From [Clostridium] aminophilum DSM 10710 (GTDB lineage Bacteria; Bacillota; Clostridia; Lachnospirales; Lachnospiraceae): a DNA stretch of 64,000 nucleotides. Location: positions 62,001-126,000 of the forward strand of contig NZ_JONJ01000002.1 in NCBI RefSeq assembly GCF_000711825.1, read 5' to 3'. Position numbers and translations under genes: made by a program. Under the pieces are notes generated by a model, which worked only from the letters and a program-made list of their open reading frames with translations, did not search any database and had not been told where the DNA came from. Positions 34,548 through 43,161 of this stretch are shown here, piece after piece; position 1 is the stretch's first letter; each line of letters starts with the position of its first letter.

Positions 34548-34569
34548 ACGGAATGTGAGGAATAAGACA

Positions 34570-35910
34570 ATGAGTTTTCAGGCAGCATATGTTCCGATCG
34601 GAGTCGGAACGTTTCATTTGGAGAGTGCGCAGGAACAGTTTGAAAAATCGATTGCGCTCCTGCGGAGAATCGATCCGGAGATCCGTGTTCCGGACGAAAT
34701 GCTTCTTTCGATTGATCTTCTGGATCGGTATCTGGACGGCTTAGATCCGGATCTGATCATTCTCCAGAATATTACATTTGCAAATGCGGCATACGCGAGC
34801 GAGATCCTTCGGCGATTCCGCTGTCCGATTCTCCTGTGGACACTGCGGGAACCGGTGATCGACGGAGGACGTCTCCGGCTGAACTCGCTGACCGGAGCAT
34901 TTTCCGCCGGCAACGCGATCCGTGCGTTCCGGAAAGACCGCCCGTTTGAGTACATTTTCGGCGCGCCGGAGGAAAAGGAAGTGGAAGCCAAAGTATCCGC
35001 GGTGGTACGCGCGGCAAAGACGAAAAAGGAGCTGCAGGGACTGAAGCTTGTCTCCATCGGCCATACACCGCAGGGATTCGGCTTCGGGCGCGCGCTGGAT
35101 GCGGACATGATGTCGGTGTTCGGTGCCTGCCTCGAATCCATTGAGTCCAGAGAACTGATCGGAAAGGCGCTCCGTTATACGGATGAGGAATGTGCTCCGT
35201 ATCTCGAGGAAGCGAGAAAGCAGGTGACCGGTCTGGACAGGACGCCGGAAAAGAATGTGAAGGATTTTGCACGTCTTTACAAGGCGTATAAAGATTATGT
35301 CACGGAGAATCACGTCGGAGCGGTATCGTCGAGATGCTGGCCGGATTTCTTCACGGAATTCGGTACACCGGTCTGCATGGTGCTGTCGCTTCTGAATGCA
35401 ATGGGCGTCTGCGCAAGCTGCGAGTCCGACACCTACGGGGCGCTGTCCATGTTTATCGGACGCAGCCTTACCGGAAATTCCTGTTTTTTCGGTGATCCGG
35501 TTTCGCTTGACGAGAAGGAGAACAGCGTCACATTCTGGCATTGCGGAATGGCGTCGTGTGATCTGGCGAGAAAGGATACCGGGGCGGAAGTCGGCGTCCA
35601 TCCGAACCGCAAGCTCGGACCGACGATGGAATTCGGATGTGAGAAGGCAGATGCGGCAACCATCTTCCGTGTCGGAAGAGATGAGAACGGATCGTTCCGT
35701 TTCTTTATCGCGGAGGGATCGGTGATGGACAAGCCGAAGCAGTTCAGCGGCACGTCGATCGTTGTAAAGACGGAAAGCCCGTGCAGGGAGCTGGTAGAGA
35801 ACGCGGTGCTGGAAGGATGGGAACCGCACTATGCGGTAGTTTACGGAAAGTGTGCGGAAGAACTGGAGATTCTGGGACATATGCTCGGAATCCGTGTCTG
35901 CCGATTCTGA
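34570..35910 (+). CDS. L-fucose/L-arabinose isomerase-like protein
   Basis: 446 residues, resembling the FucI/AraA sugar ketol-isomerase superfamily: an N-terminal Rossmann-like part with DLIILQNITFANAAYASEI, a SIGHTPQGFGFGRALDADMM segment and a C-terminal metal-site region with HCGMASCDLA and HPNRKLGPTMEFGC. Members interconvert aldoses and ketoses with Mn2+. It is the last gene of the sulfoquinovose operon, giving the operon two candidate isomerases with DUF4867. GAGGAA before ATG 34570 favours this start over GTG 34555. Whether it acts on sulfoquinovose, another sugar, or is a mutarotase-like helper is open. Confidence 0.78.
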   Translation: MSFQAAYVPIGVGTFHLESAQEQFEKSIALLRRIDPEIRVPDEMLLSIDLLDRYLDGLDPDLIILQNITFANAAYASEILRRFRCPILLWTLREPVIDGGRLRLNSLTGAFSAGNAIRAFRKDRPFEYIFGAPEEKEVEAKVSAVVRAAKTKKELQGLKLVSIGHTPQGFGFGRALDADMMSVFGACLESIESRELIGKALRYTDEECAPYLEEARKQVTGLDRTPEKNVKDFARLYKAYKDYVTENHVGAVSSRCWPDFFTEFGTPVCMVLSLLNAMGVCASCESDTYGALSMFIGRSLTGNSCFFGDPVSLDEKENSVTFWHCGMASCDLARKDTGAEVGVHPNRKLGPTMEFGCEKADAATIFRVGRDENGSFRFFIAEGSVMDKPKQFSGTSIVVKTESPCRELVENAVLEGWEPHYAVVYGKCAEELEILGHMLGIRVCRF

Positions 35911-35959
35911 AGAATGAAAATGCAGTTGATCTCTGCCGGCATGAGCTGACAGAGACAGG

Positions 35960-36001
35960 GGACGGACATCGGTTTTCGCCATGGACCGGTGTCCGCCTTT
36001 T
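35960..36001 (+). terminator. Intrinsic terminator of the sulfoquinovose operon
   Basis: ACGGACATCGGT pairs with ACCGGTGTCCGC (one G-T and one mismatch), followed by CTTTTGCG. It separates the catabolic operon from the regulator gene. Confidence 0.7.
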
Positions 36002-36046
36002 GCGTTATACTGAATAAAGTATGTTATGGCAGGGGGAGATAAGATT

Positions 36047-37252
36047 GTGGAATATGCTGGAATGAACCTTAACAATCTTAAAAATTCAAACCGGACAGAG
36101 ATCCTGCGTCTTCTGAACAATCGCGGGTCGATGGCACGCAAGGATATTGCGGGGGAACTCGGCCTGACACCTGCCGCAGTCACGCAGATCTGCGGTGATC
36201 TTCTGAAGGAGGGAATTCTTCGGGAGATGGGAGAAATGAACGAGGAGAAACGGGTCGGAAGAAAAAAGATTCTGGTCGGAATCGATGAAACGTATGCGGC
36301 CACCGGAGGGATTACCATCGAAGGCGGCGAGACATTCCTGTCGGTGTCCACACTTCGCGGAAAGCTTTTGTGCGGAACCGTGATTGCCACGGATGACCGC
36401 GAGGCGCCGGAGGTTTTTCTTGCCCGGTGCGCCGGGGAACTGAAGCGGCTTCTGAAGAAGGCAAACATGGAACACGTACTCGGCGTCGGTGTTTCCATCC
36501 CCGGGGCGGTACGCAGAAAGGACGGAACGAGCCTTCTCGCCATCCGTGTGTGGAAGGACGAGGTTCCGGTCCGCCGGATTCTGGAAAAACTGCTGGATGT
36601 TCCGGTGATCGTGGAGAACAACGTCAAGGCCTTTGCGGAAGCGGAACTGACCTTTGGTGTGGGCCGTCAGGCGGACAATCTCCTGTTTGTCAAATGGGGG
36701 CCCGGCGTGGGATCTGCGATCGCGATCGACAGCGGAATCTACGATAACCGGAAGGGAAGGGCTTCGGAACTCGGCCACGTGGTTGCGGATAAGAACGGAA
36801 AACTCTGTACCTGCGGGAAACGCGGCTGTCTGGAAACGCTGGTTTCCGCATCCGGGATCACAGAACAGGTGAAAGCGGTGTGTACGAAAGAGTCCATGCC
36901 GGAATTGTGGAAATGGTGCGGCGGAGATCCTGAAAAAATCACCGAGACATCGATCCGGGAATGGTCGGCAGTGGACGATCCGGAACTGTACCGGATTTTC
37001 GACCGGGTACTGGAATGTTTTACAAGAAATATTGCCAATGCGGCGACGGTTCTTGCACCGGACAATGTGATCTACTATGGGGATATGTTTGAGATCCCGT
37101 ATTTCCGCGAACATTTTGTGCAGGCTTACCGGGAAAATGACGCACAGTACCGCGACGGCTTTCTGGTTCACTCGGAGCTCAGCGGTAGAATCCGCTATAT
37201 CGGAGCATTGGCGATCGTGTTCAATGAAAAGTTCCTGAACACGTCCGTTTGA
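36047..37252 (+). CDS. ROK-family transcriptional repressor
   Basis: 401 residues. N-terminal winged helix (RTEILRLLNNRGSMARKDIAGELGLTPAAVTQICGDLLKEGIL) followed by a sugar-kinase-like ROK domain with GVGVSIPGAV, KWGPGVGSAIAIDSGIYDNRKGRASELGH and the zinc motif CTCGKRGCLE. Such proteins bind a sugar or sugar phosphate and release DNA. AGGGGGAG at 36031-36038 points to the GTG at 36047 as start; ATG 36026 is possible, but a TATACT at 36006-36011 would put transcription start almost on it. Position right after the operon suggests it controls it. Confidence 0.88.
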   Translation: MEYAGMNLNNLKNSNRTEILRLLNNRGSMARKDIAGELGLTPAAVTQICGDLLKEGILREMGEMNEEKRVGRKKILVGIDETYAATGGITIEGGETFLSVSTLRGKLLCGTVIATDDREAPEVFLARCAGELKRLLKKANMEHVLGVGVSIPGAVRRKDGTSLLAIRVWKDEVPVRRILEKLLDVPVIVENNVKAFAEAELTFGVGRQADNLLFVKWGPGVGSAIAIDSGIYDNRKGRASELGHVVADKNGKLCTCGKRGCLETLVSASGITEQVKAVCTKESMPELWKWCGGDPEKITETSIREWSAVDDPELYRIFDRVLECFTRNIANAATVLAPDNVIYYGDMFEIPYFREHFVQAYRENDAQYRDGFLVHSELSGRIRYIGALAIVFNEKFLNTSV

Positions 37253-37398
37253 GCAGACTGAAGCGATGCATGGAGGATCGAAGAGCGGATGGAAGCAGAA
37301 ACGGCAGGCAGGGGCCTTGCGGATGAAGCGGAGAACCGCTGCTTTATGTGAGAAACGGCAGGCAGCAGCTTTACGGCAGATCCGGCGAAAGGTGACAG

Positions 37399-37428
37399 TT
37401 GTCGTACAACATCGGTCTGTGGTATAAT
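37399..37428 (+). promoter_or_regulatory. Promoter of the TPR-protein gene
   Basis: TTGTCG at 37399-37404, 18-bp spacer, TATAAT at 37423-37428. The gap 37253-37398 holds two copies of GAAACGGCAGGCAG and no gene. Confidence 0.55.
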
Positions 37429-37508
37429 TCGTATTCGGGTATCTTTATTAAAAAGAACGAAACTGCGGCGATGGCTGCGGAATTCATAAAAAGACAGGAG
37501 TTATACTC

Positions 37509-39467
37509 ATGAGCGAGGAAAACAAGAATAAGGCGGATTCATCCGCCGGTGCCGCTGCACCGATGAAGACGACATTTAATGTGTATCTGGTGGAACCGGA
37601 AGGCAGCAGCGTTCCGGCCGGTCAGGAAGAGACGGATCCGAATATCCGCCGCCTGATTGATTTTGCCAATAACATGAACAGTATCTACGGAATGTTTGAT
37701 TTCGAGTTCATCGTCTCCAAATATCCGGGAAGCCTGAGCAAGGACGGCGACGGCCGGTATCAGGTTAAGAAGATGCAGAATGCGATTCTGCAGCAGTATG
37801 CACATTTCAGCGCGATGTTTGTCATCATGCTCTGCCATCAGGATCAGGTGTCCGAGACGGAACTCAAGGAACTGATGCAGGGTCTTGCAAAGAAGCAGCA
37901 GAAGGGAATCCAGCTCTGGTTCCTGCCGAAGGACGGTGTGGACAAGATGATCACCGGGCTGAGTCAGGTTGTCGCAAGAACCAATGCGCGTCTCCCGATT
38001 CCGGAGGAAAAGCAGGAAGATCTGGCGGCGATTTCCGGCGCGCTGTTTCAGGAAGGCGTGAAGGCGGGGAGAGAGAATGATCTGAAGAAGGCGGAGGCGG
38101 CGCTCAGCCGTGCGCTGATGATTCAGGTCAAGCTGACCACCTCCAACCGTGAGAAATACCTTGGTATGCTTCCGGCAAGCTACAATGAGATGGGAACGGT
38201 TCTGCTCCGCCAGAACCGCTTCCGCAATGCGATCGAAATGTACGATTCCGCAATCCAGTCACTGGATGAACTCTCCAAGGCACCGGATGCACCGAACCGT
38301 TCCATCGAGATCGCCGGTGCGCATAACAACAAGGGCATTCTTTTCATGAACCAGGTCGATTTTGCGGCACTGGAGAAGGAAAAGTCCGGTGAGGCTGCCG
38401 GTGAAAAGAAAAACATGCAGCTTTTCGAGTCCGCGCTCAAAGAGTTTGACGCGGCGATGAAGATATATGAGGACCTGAAGAAGGACGATGAGTGGCAGAC
38501 GGCCGAGAAACAGAGAACGCTCCTTCAGGTGACTGCCGATACAAACGGAAACATCGGACAGATGTACGGAAGATGCGGCCAGCAGGCGGAGGCCAGCATC
38601 GCGTATGAGAGAGGAATTGCCGATCTCCGCACACTTCTGGATGGGGATCCGGAAAACCGCGAGATCCTGATCCGTCTCGGCGCGATGGGCAACTCCCTCG
38701 GCGTGATCTACAATCATGACAAAAAGTTCCAGGAGGCGATCGAAATCCTTCGGACGGCAGCGGAGGCCGATCAGAAGCTGATGGCGATCGATGATTCCCA
38801 GAAACAGCTCTTTGAGCCGAGATGTGCGCAGGTCAATTTCAATCTGTTCAATGCTTACCGGTTTGCCGGAAATGCGCAGGATGCGCAGACTGCCTGGAAT
38901 ACCGCATGGGAGATCTGCGAGCGCAGAGAAGCGGACAGCGAGCTCTGCCGCGGACTGTTCGGCCTGATGAAGACCGTTCGCGACGATGCGTCCGGCCGTC
39001 AGAAGGAAGCTGCAGCCAAGGCTGCGGCCGATGCGGCAGAGGCAAAGGCACAGAACCGTGTGCAGGATGCGATCAACGGATACCGTACTGCGGCAACGCT
39101 CTACCACGGACTTCCGGGTGCGGAAGCACAGCTTGAGTCTGCGAGGAACTTCTATGAACTCGGTCTGATCGCCTGGGATGTGGACCGTCTGGATCAGGCG
39201 GAAGTCTGCTTCACGAATGAAGTCACTCTGATTCGCGCATGCGCGAACAATGATGAAAAGTACATGCCGGATCTGGCGGAGGCACTGTTCCATCAGGGAC
39301 GTTTCTTTGATGAGGCAAAGGATCAGCCGGACAATGCTTCCCTGAAAGAAGCGATGGAGATCGCGGAGAAATTCAAGGATTCCTCCGAGAAGGCGCGTGA
39401 GATTTTTGAGGACCTGAATGACGGAGCAATTTCCTTCGGCTTTGACGGTCCGGACGGGGAGGTCTGA
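37509..39467 (+). CDS. Large tetratricopeptide-repeat protein of unknown function
   Basis: 652 residues, no signal peptide or membrane segment. Residues 1-165 form an unrecognised alpha/beta-looking domain (NVYLVEPEGSSVP ... FVIMLCHQD ... IQLWFLPKDGVDKMI). From about 175 to the end it is helical with several TPR-like units: LFQEGVKAGRENDLKKAEAALSRAL, YNEMGTVLLRQNRFRNAIEMYDSAI, NGNIGQMYGRCGQQAEASIAYERGI, NSLGVIYNHDKKFQEAIEIL and others. An Ala/Lys-rich stretch lies near 500. It is 2 bp upstream of a 77-residue gene and the two form their own operon. Function unknown; a protein-interaction scaffold is likely. Confidence 0.8.
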   Translation: MSEENKNKADSSAGAAAPMKTTFNVYLVEPEGSSVPAGQEETDPNIRRLIDFANNMNSIYGMFDFEFIVSKYPGSLSKDGDGRYQVKKMQNAILQQYAHFSAMFVIMLCHQDQVSETELKELMQGLAKKQQKGIQLWFLPKDGVDKMITGLSQVVARTNARLPIPEEKQEDLAAISGALFQEGVKAGRENDLKKAEAALSRALMIQVKLTTSNREKYLGMLPASYNEMGTVLLRQNRFRNAIEMYDSAIQSLDELSKAPDAPNRSIEIAGAHNNKGILFMNQVDFAALEKEKSGEAAGEKKNMQLFESALKEFDAAMKIYEDLKKDDEWQTAEKQRTLLQVTADTNGNIGQMYGRCGQQAEASIAYERGIADLRTLLDGDPENREILIRLGAMGNSLGVIYNHDKKFQEAIEILRTAAEADQKLMAIDDSQKQLFEPRCAQVNFNLFNAYRFAGNAQDAQTAWNTAWEICERREADSELCRGLFGLMKTVRDDASGRQKEAAAKAAADAAEAKAQNRVQDAINGYRTAATLYHGLPGAEAQLESARNFYELGLIAWDVDRLDQAEVCFTNEVTLIRACANNDEKYMPDLAEALFHQGRFFDEAKDQPDNASLKEAMEIAEKFKDSSEKAREIFEDLNDGAISFGFDGPDGEV

Positions 39468-39469
39468 TC

Positions 39470-39703
39470 ATGGGAATGAATCCGGCAGATATGTTTAAGG
39501 CGGCTGGACTGTTCCGCAGATTTCAGAACAATCATCCGAAAGTTGTCCAGTTCATTCAGCTTCAGCAGGGACGGGGCGTTCCGGAAGGAACCGTTATTGA
39601 GATGACGATTCAGAGACCGGGTGAAGAGATGCAGGTAACCAATATGCGTGTTCTGGCCGATGACATCGAGATTCTGAATGAGATCCGTCAGATGAAACAA
39701 TAA
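39470..39703 (+). CDS. Small hypothetical protein paired with the TPR protein
   Basis: 77 residues, not recognised. Predicted helix at the start (ADMFKAAGLFRRFQNNHPKVVQFI), then beta-rich EGTVIEMTIQRPGEEMQVTNMRV and a C-terminal helix. Start ATG lies 2 bp after the TPR stop with GGGGAGG inside the end of the upstream gene. The close spacing suggests a functional partner of the TPR protein. Confidence 0.7.
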   Translation: MGMNPADMFKAAGLFRRFQNNHPKVVQFIQLQQGRGVPEGTVIEMTIQRPGEEMQVTNMRVLADDIEILNEIRQMKQ

Positions 39704-39756
39704 GGACATCAGGTTGTGCGGGAAGCCCGGAAGTGTTCTCCTGCACGTCCTGAGGG

Positions 39757-39797
39757 ATCGAGCAGGGAGTGAAAACCTCTCTGCTCGATTCGTTTTT
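39757..39797 (+). terminator. Intrinsic terminator after the TPR operon
   Basis: ATCGAGCAGGGAG (39757-39769) pairs with CTCTCTGCTCGAT (39777-39789), one wobble, then TCGTTTTT. Palindrome copy C starts immediately after. Confidence 0.85.
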
Positions 39798-39798
39798 A

Positions 39799-39833
39799 TT
39801 TCATAGGAAATTTCTCCGAAATTCCCTATGAAA
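39799..39833 (+). repeat. Dispersed palindrome, copy C
   Basis: Left arm TTTCATAGGAAATTTC, loop TCC, right arm GAAATTCCCTATGAAA; tail AACGCTCCGCGGAC. Almost identical in sequence to copy B, 25 kb away. Confidence 0.9.
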
Positions 39834-39984
39834 CAAAACGCTCCGCGGACTTTGTTCCGCAGTTAACTTGACAATGTCACGCCCCAGTGAGGCCTTGGTG
39901 ACTGCCGCCAGACGTTCGAAACCTGCGAAGCATGTTTTGATTCGTTTAGGCTGCTGATCCGCCAGGGCCCTGAGAGAAAATCAT

Positions 39985-41841
39985 ATGAACATTTTAAACC
40001 TTGAAAGAATCAGTAAATCCTTTGAAAACCGTGTTCTTCTGGATCAGGTGACCGTCGGTATCTCTGATCGTGACCGGATCGGCGTGATCGGTGTCAACGG
40101 AACAGGAAAATCCACGCTCCTTGCGATTGCGGCGGGAGCCCTCGAACCGGATGAGGGACAGACGGTCCGCGGTCGGGAGATCCGGATCTCCTATCTTTCC
40201 CAGAATCCGGACTTTGATCCGGACCATAACGTTGTGGAAAATGTCGCCGCCATGGTATACGGAAACGATCAGATTTATCATCAGAACGGAGAGATCAAGG
40301 CGATGCTGGCGCGTTTCGGCATCGACAATCCGGAGGCGGATCCGCGGACACTCTCCGGAGGTCAGAGAAAGCGTGCGGCTCTCGCTGCGGCGCTTCTGAC
40401 ACCGTGTGATCTTCTGATCCTCGATGAGCCGACCAACCATCTGGACAATGAGATGATCGAGTGGCTTCAGGATTATCTCCAGCATTACCGCGGCGCGATT
40501 CTGATGGTGACACACGACCGGTATTTCCTGGATATGGTTACAACGGAAATTCTCGAGATCGACCACGGGAAGACCTACCGATATGAGACCAATTATTCCG
40601 GATATCTGGAACTGAAGCAGCAGCGCCTCGAGTACGCGGAGGCGGCAGAACGGAAGATGGCGACGCTCTACCGAAAGGATCTGGCATGGATTCAGCGAGG
40701 CGCAAGAGCCAGAAGTACGAAACAGAAGGCCCATATCGCCCGCTTTGAAGCACTGCGCGACCGGGATAAGATCGTGATCGATCGTGAGGTGGAGATCAAT
40801 TCGCTTCAGTCCCGTCTCGGCAACAAGACGATTGAACTGAAAAACGTCTCGAAATCCTATGGCGGGCATACACTGTTCCGGGATTTCAGCTATACGTTTC
40901 TGAAAAATGACCGGATCGGAATCATTGGCCCGAACGGATGCGGAAAGTCCACGCTGATGAAGACGATTGTGGGACTTGTCCCGCCGGACGAGGGGACGAT
41001 CGAGATCGGGCAGACGGTTCACGTCGGATATTTCTCGCAGGAAGCCGAGATGCCGGACGGGGATATGCGGGTGATCGATTATGTGAAAGAAACGGCGGAG
41101 TTTATCCGCACAAAGGACGGTCTGACCAGTGCATCCGCCATGTGTGAGAAATTCCTTTTTGACAGCAATATGCAGTATACGCCGGTATCCAAGCTTTCGG
41201 GCGGCGAGCGCAGAAGACTGTATCTTCTCCGGATTCTGATGGAGGCTCCGAACGTTCTGATCCTCGATGAGCCGACCAATGATCTGGACATCGCCACACT
41301 CCGCGTGCTCGAAGATTATCTGGACGGTTTTTCCGGCATTGTGATTGCGGTTTCCCATGACCGGTATTTTCTGGACCGCGTAGTAACCCGGATTTTTGCG
41401 TTCTCTCCGGAAGGAATTCTGCGCCAGAATGAAGGGGGATATGAGGAATACCGTGAGCGGATGCTGATGGAAGCGGAAGACTCCGCTGCCGGAAGAGCAG
41501 CAGCCGGAAAAAACGGGCCGTCCGGGAGAAATACGTCGGCGGAAGGGGATGAAAATCCGGCTCCGCTGGGAAATACGCGCAGTACATGGAAGGACCGCTC
41601 CGCGCAGCCGAAGAAAAAGCTTTCCTTTAAGGAGCAGCGAGAGTACGATACGATTGAGGACGAGATTGATTCTCTCACACAGAAATCGGAAGAACTGGAC
41701 CGGGCGATTCTGAAGGCGGCCAGCGATTTTGTGGAACTGAACCGGCTGACGAAGGAAAAAGCCGAGACGGACGAACTTCTGGAGGCGAAGATGGAACGTT
41801 TCATCGAACTTCAGGATATGGTTGACGCGCTCGGAGGCTGA
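39985..41841 (+). CDS. ABC-F family ATPase (Uup/EttA-like)
   Basis: 618-residue soluble protein with two ABC domains and no membrane segment. Walker A motifs are GVNGTGKST and GPNGCGKST; signatures LSGGQRKRAALAAAL and LSGGERRRLYLLRIL; Walker B LLILDEPTNHLD and VLILDEPTNDLD. The inter-domain linker (about 240-285, RGARARSTKQKAHIARFEAL) is Uup-like and a coiled coil forms the last 60 residues after a Gly/Asn-rich hinge. ABC-F proteins act on the ribosome; this one is probably a housekeeping factor, a resistance role is not indicated. The 39850-39984 leader contains TTGACA (39868) but no good -10. Confidence 0.9.
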   Translation: MNILNLERISKSFENRVLLDQVTVGISDRDRIGVIGVNGTGKSTLLAIAAGALEPDEGQTVRGREIRISYLSQNPDFDPDHNVVENVAAMVYGNDQIYHQNGEIKAMLARFGIDNPEADPRTLSGGQRKRAALAAALLTPCDLLILDEPTNHLDNEMIEWLQDYLQHYRGAILMVTHDRYFLDMVTTEILEIDHGKTYRYETNYSGYLELKQQRLEYAEAAERKMATLYRKDLAWIQRGARARSTKQKAHIARFEALRDRDKIVIDREVEINSLQSRLGNKTIELKNVSKSYGGHTLFRDFSYTFLKNDRIGIIGPNGCGKSTLMKTIVGLVPPDEGTIEIGQTVHVGYFSQEAEMPDGDMRVIDYVKETAEFIRTKDGLTSASAMCEKFLFDSNMQYTPVSKLSGGERRRLYLLRILMEAPNVLILDEPTNDLDIATLRVLEDYLDGFSGIVIAVSHDRYFLDRVVTRIFAFSPEGILRQNEGGYEEYRERMLMEAEDSAAGRAAAGKNGPSGRNTSAEGDENPAPLGNTRSTWKDRSAQPKKKLSFKEQREYDTIEDEIDSLTQKSEELDRAILKAASDFVELNRLTKEKAETDELLEAKMERFIELQDMVDALGG

Positions 41842-41970
41842 ATTTTCAAAGAAGATATCCGGACGGAACAGACCGTGTAGAATGTTCTGTCAAATCGGTG
41901 TATAATATTTCGGTGCTATAACAAAAAAGGAGAGCGGCCGGGGATGAAAATCCTGACTGCATAAGGGACT

Positions 41971-43140
41971 ATGAATTCTACACTTAGAAGAACCTGGGCA
42001 GAGATCGATCTGGATGCTCTTACCTATAACTATCAGACAATTCGTCGGAAGATCGGCGAAGACGTGCGTTTTCTGGGCGTTGTCAAGGCGGATGCCTACG
42101 GACACGGTTCCGTGCAGATCGGAAGGAAACTGCAGGAGCTCGGCGCGGATTACCTTGCGGTTTCCAGCATCGATGAGGCACTGGAACTCCGGAATGCCGG
42201 CATCACCATGCCGATCCTGATTCTGGGGCATACGCCGAAAGAGCAGGTCGATCGTCTGATCTGTTTCAATATCACTCAGGCGGTAACCTGCGAGGCAAAA
42301 GCGCGGGAATACAGTGCCGAGGCGGTAAAATACGGCGGCACGCTGAAAGTTCATATCAAGGTTGATACCGGTATGTCGCGGCTCGGTTATATCTGCGAGG
42401 GAGATTATTTTGAGCACGGCGTGGACGGTATCGCGCTTGCATGCAATCTTCCGGGACTGGATGCGGAGGGAATTTTCACGCATTTTGCGGTTTCCGATGA
42501 GCCCGGGGAGGACTGTGAAGAGTATACAAAACATCAGTTTCAGCTTTTCCGCGATGTGATCTGTGCGGTGGAGGAAAAACTGGGACGGACATTCCGGATC
42601 CGTCACTGCGCCAATACCGGAGCGACGGTCCGCTATCCGGAGACTTATCTCGACATGGTGCGGCCGGGGCTTCTTCTCTACGGATATGGAGAATTTGCCA
42701 GACAGTGGGGCCTTCGGCCGGTGATGTCGCTCAAGACGACGGTCAGCACCATCAAGATTTATCCGAAGGGGACGAAAATCAGCTACGGCGGCATTTACAC
42801 CTGTGATCAGACAACACGGATGGGGGTGGTTCCGTACGGATATGCGGATGGGTTCTTGCGCACGCTGTCCAACCGTTGTTCGCTGTATACCGGGGAGGGG
42901 CTGTGCCCGCAGCGGGGAAAGATCTGCATGGATATGTGCATGATTGACCTGACCGGAAAGAACAGCGTCGACGTCGGAAGCGAGGTCGAGATCTTCGGAC
43001 GCCATCAGCCGGTGGAAGTTCTGGCGGATCTGGCCGGAACGATTCCGTATGAGATTGTCTGCGCGGTCAGCAAGCGTGTTCCGAGATATTATATCGAGAA
43101 CGGAAATGTGGTTGAAAAAGAACTGATGCTTCGATTCTGA
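41971..43140 (+). CDS. alr: Alanine racemase
   Basis: PLP enzyme making D-alanine for peptidoglycan. 389 residues, with the PLP lysine K39 in VVKADAYGHG, the barrel segment LKVHIKVDTGMSRLGY, and C-terminal-domain Tyr region TRMGVVPYGYADGF plus CMDMCMIDLT. A TATAAT at 41901-41906 is the likely -10 upstream. Followed after 21 bp by a ureohydrolase gene. Confidence 0.95.
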   Translation: MNSTLRRTWAEIDLDALTYNYQTIRRKIGEDVRFLGVVKADAYGHGSVQIGRKLQELGADYLAVSSIDEALELRNAGITMPILILGHTPKEQVDRLICFNITQAVTCEAKAREYSAEAVKYGGTLKVHIKVDTGMSRLGYICEGDYFEHGVDGIALACNLPGLDAEGIFTHFAVSDEPGEDCEEYTKHQFQLFRDVICAVEEKLGRTFRIRHCANTGATVRYPETYLDMVRPGLLLYGYGEFARQWGLRPVMSLKTTVSTIKIYPKGTKISYGGIYTCDQTTRMGVVPYGYADGFLRTLSNRCSLYTGEGLCPQRGKICMDMCMIDLTGKNSVDVGSEVEIFGRHQPVEVLADLAGTIPYEIVCAVSKRVPRYYIENGNVVEKELMLRF

Positions 43141-43161
43141 ACATAGATGGGGGACAGAACA

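Noticed and set aside
39850-39984. Structured leader or antibiotic-sensing attenuator before the ABC-F gene
   Set aside because: Only short stems are visible, no terminator and no leader frame; not enough to claim.
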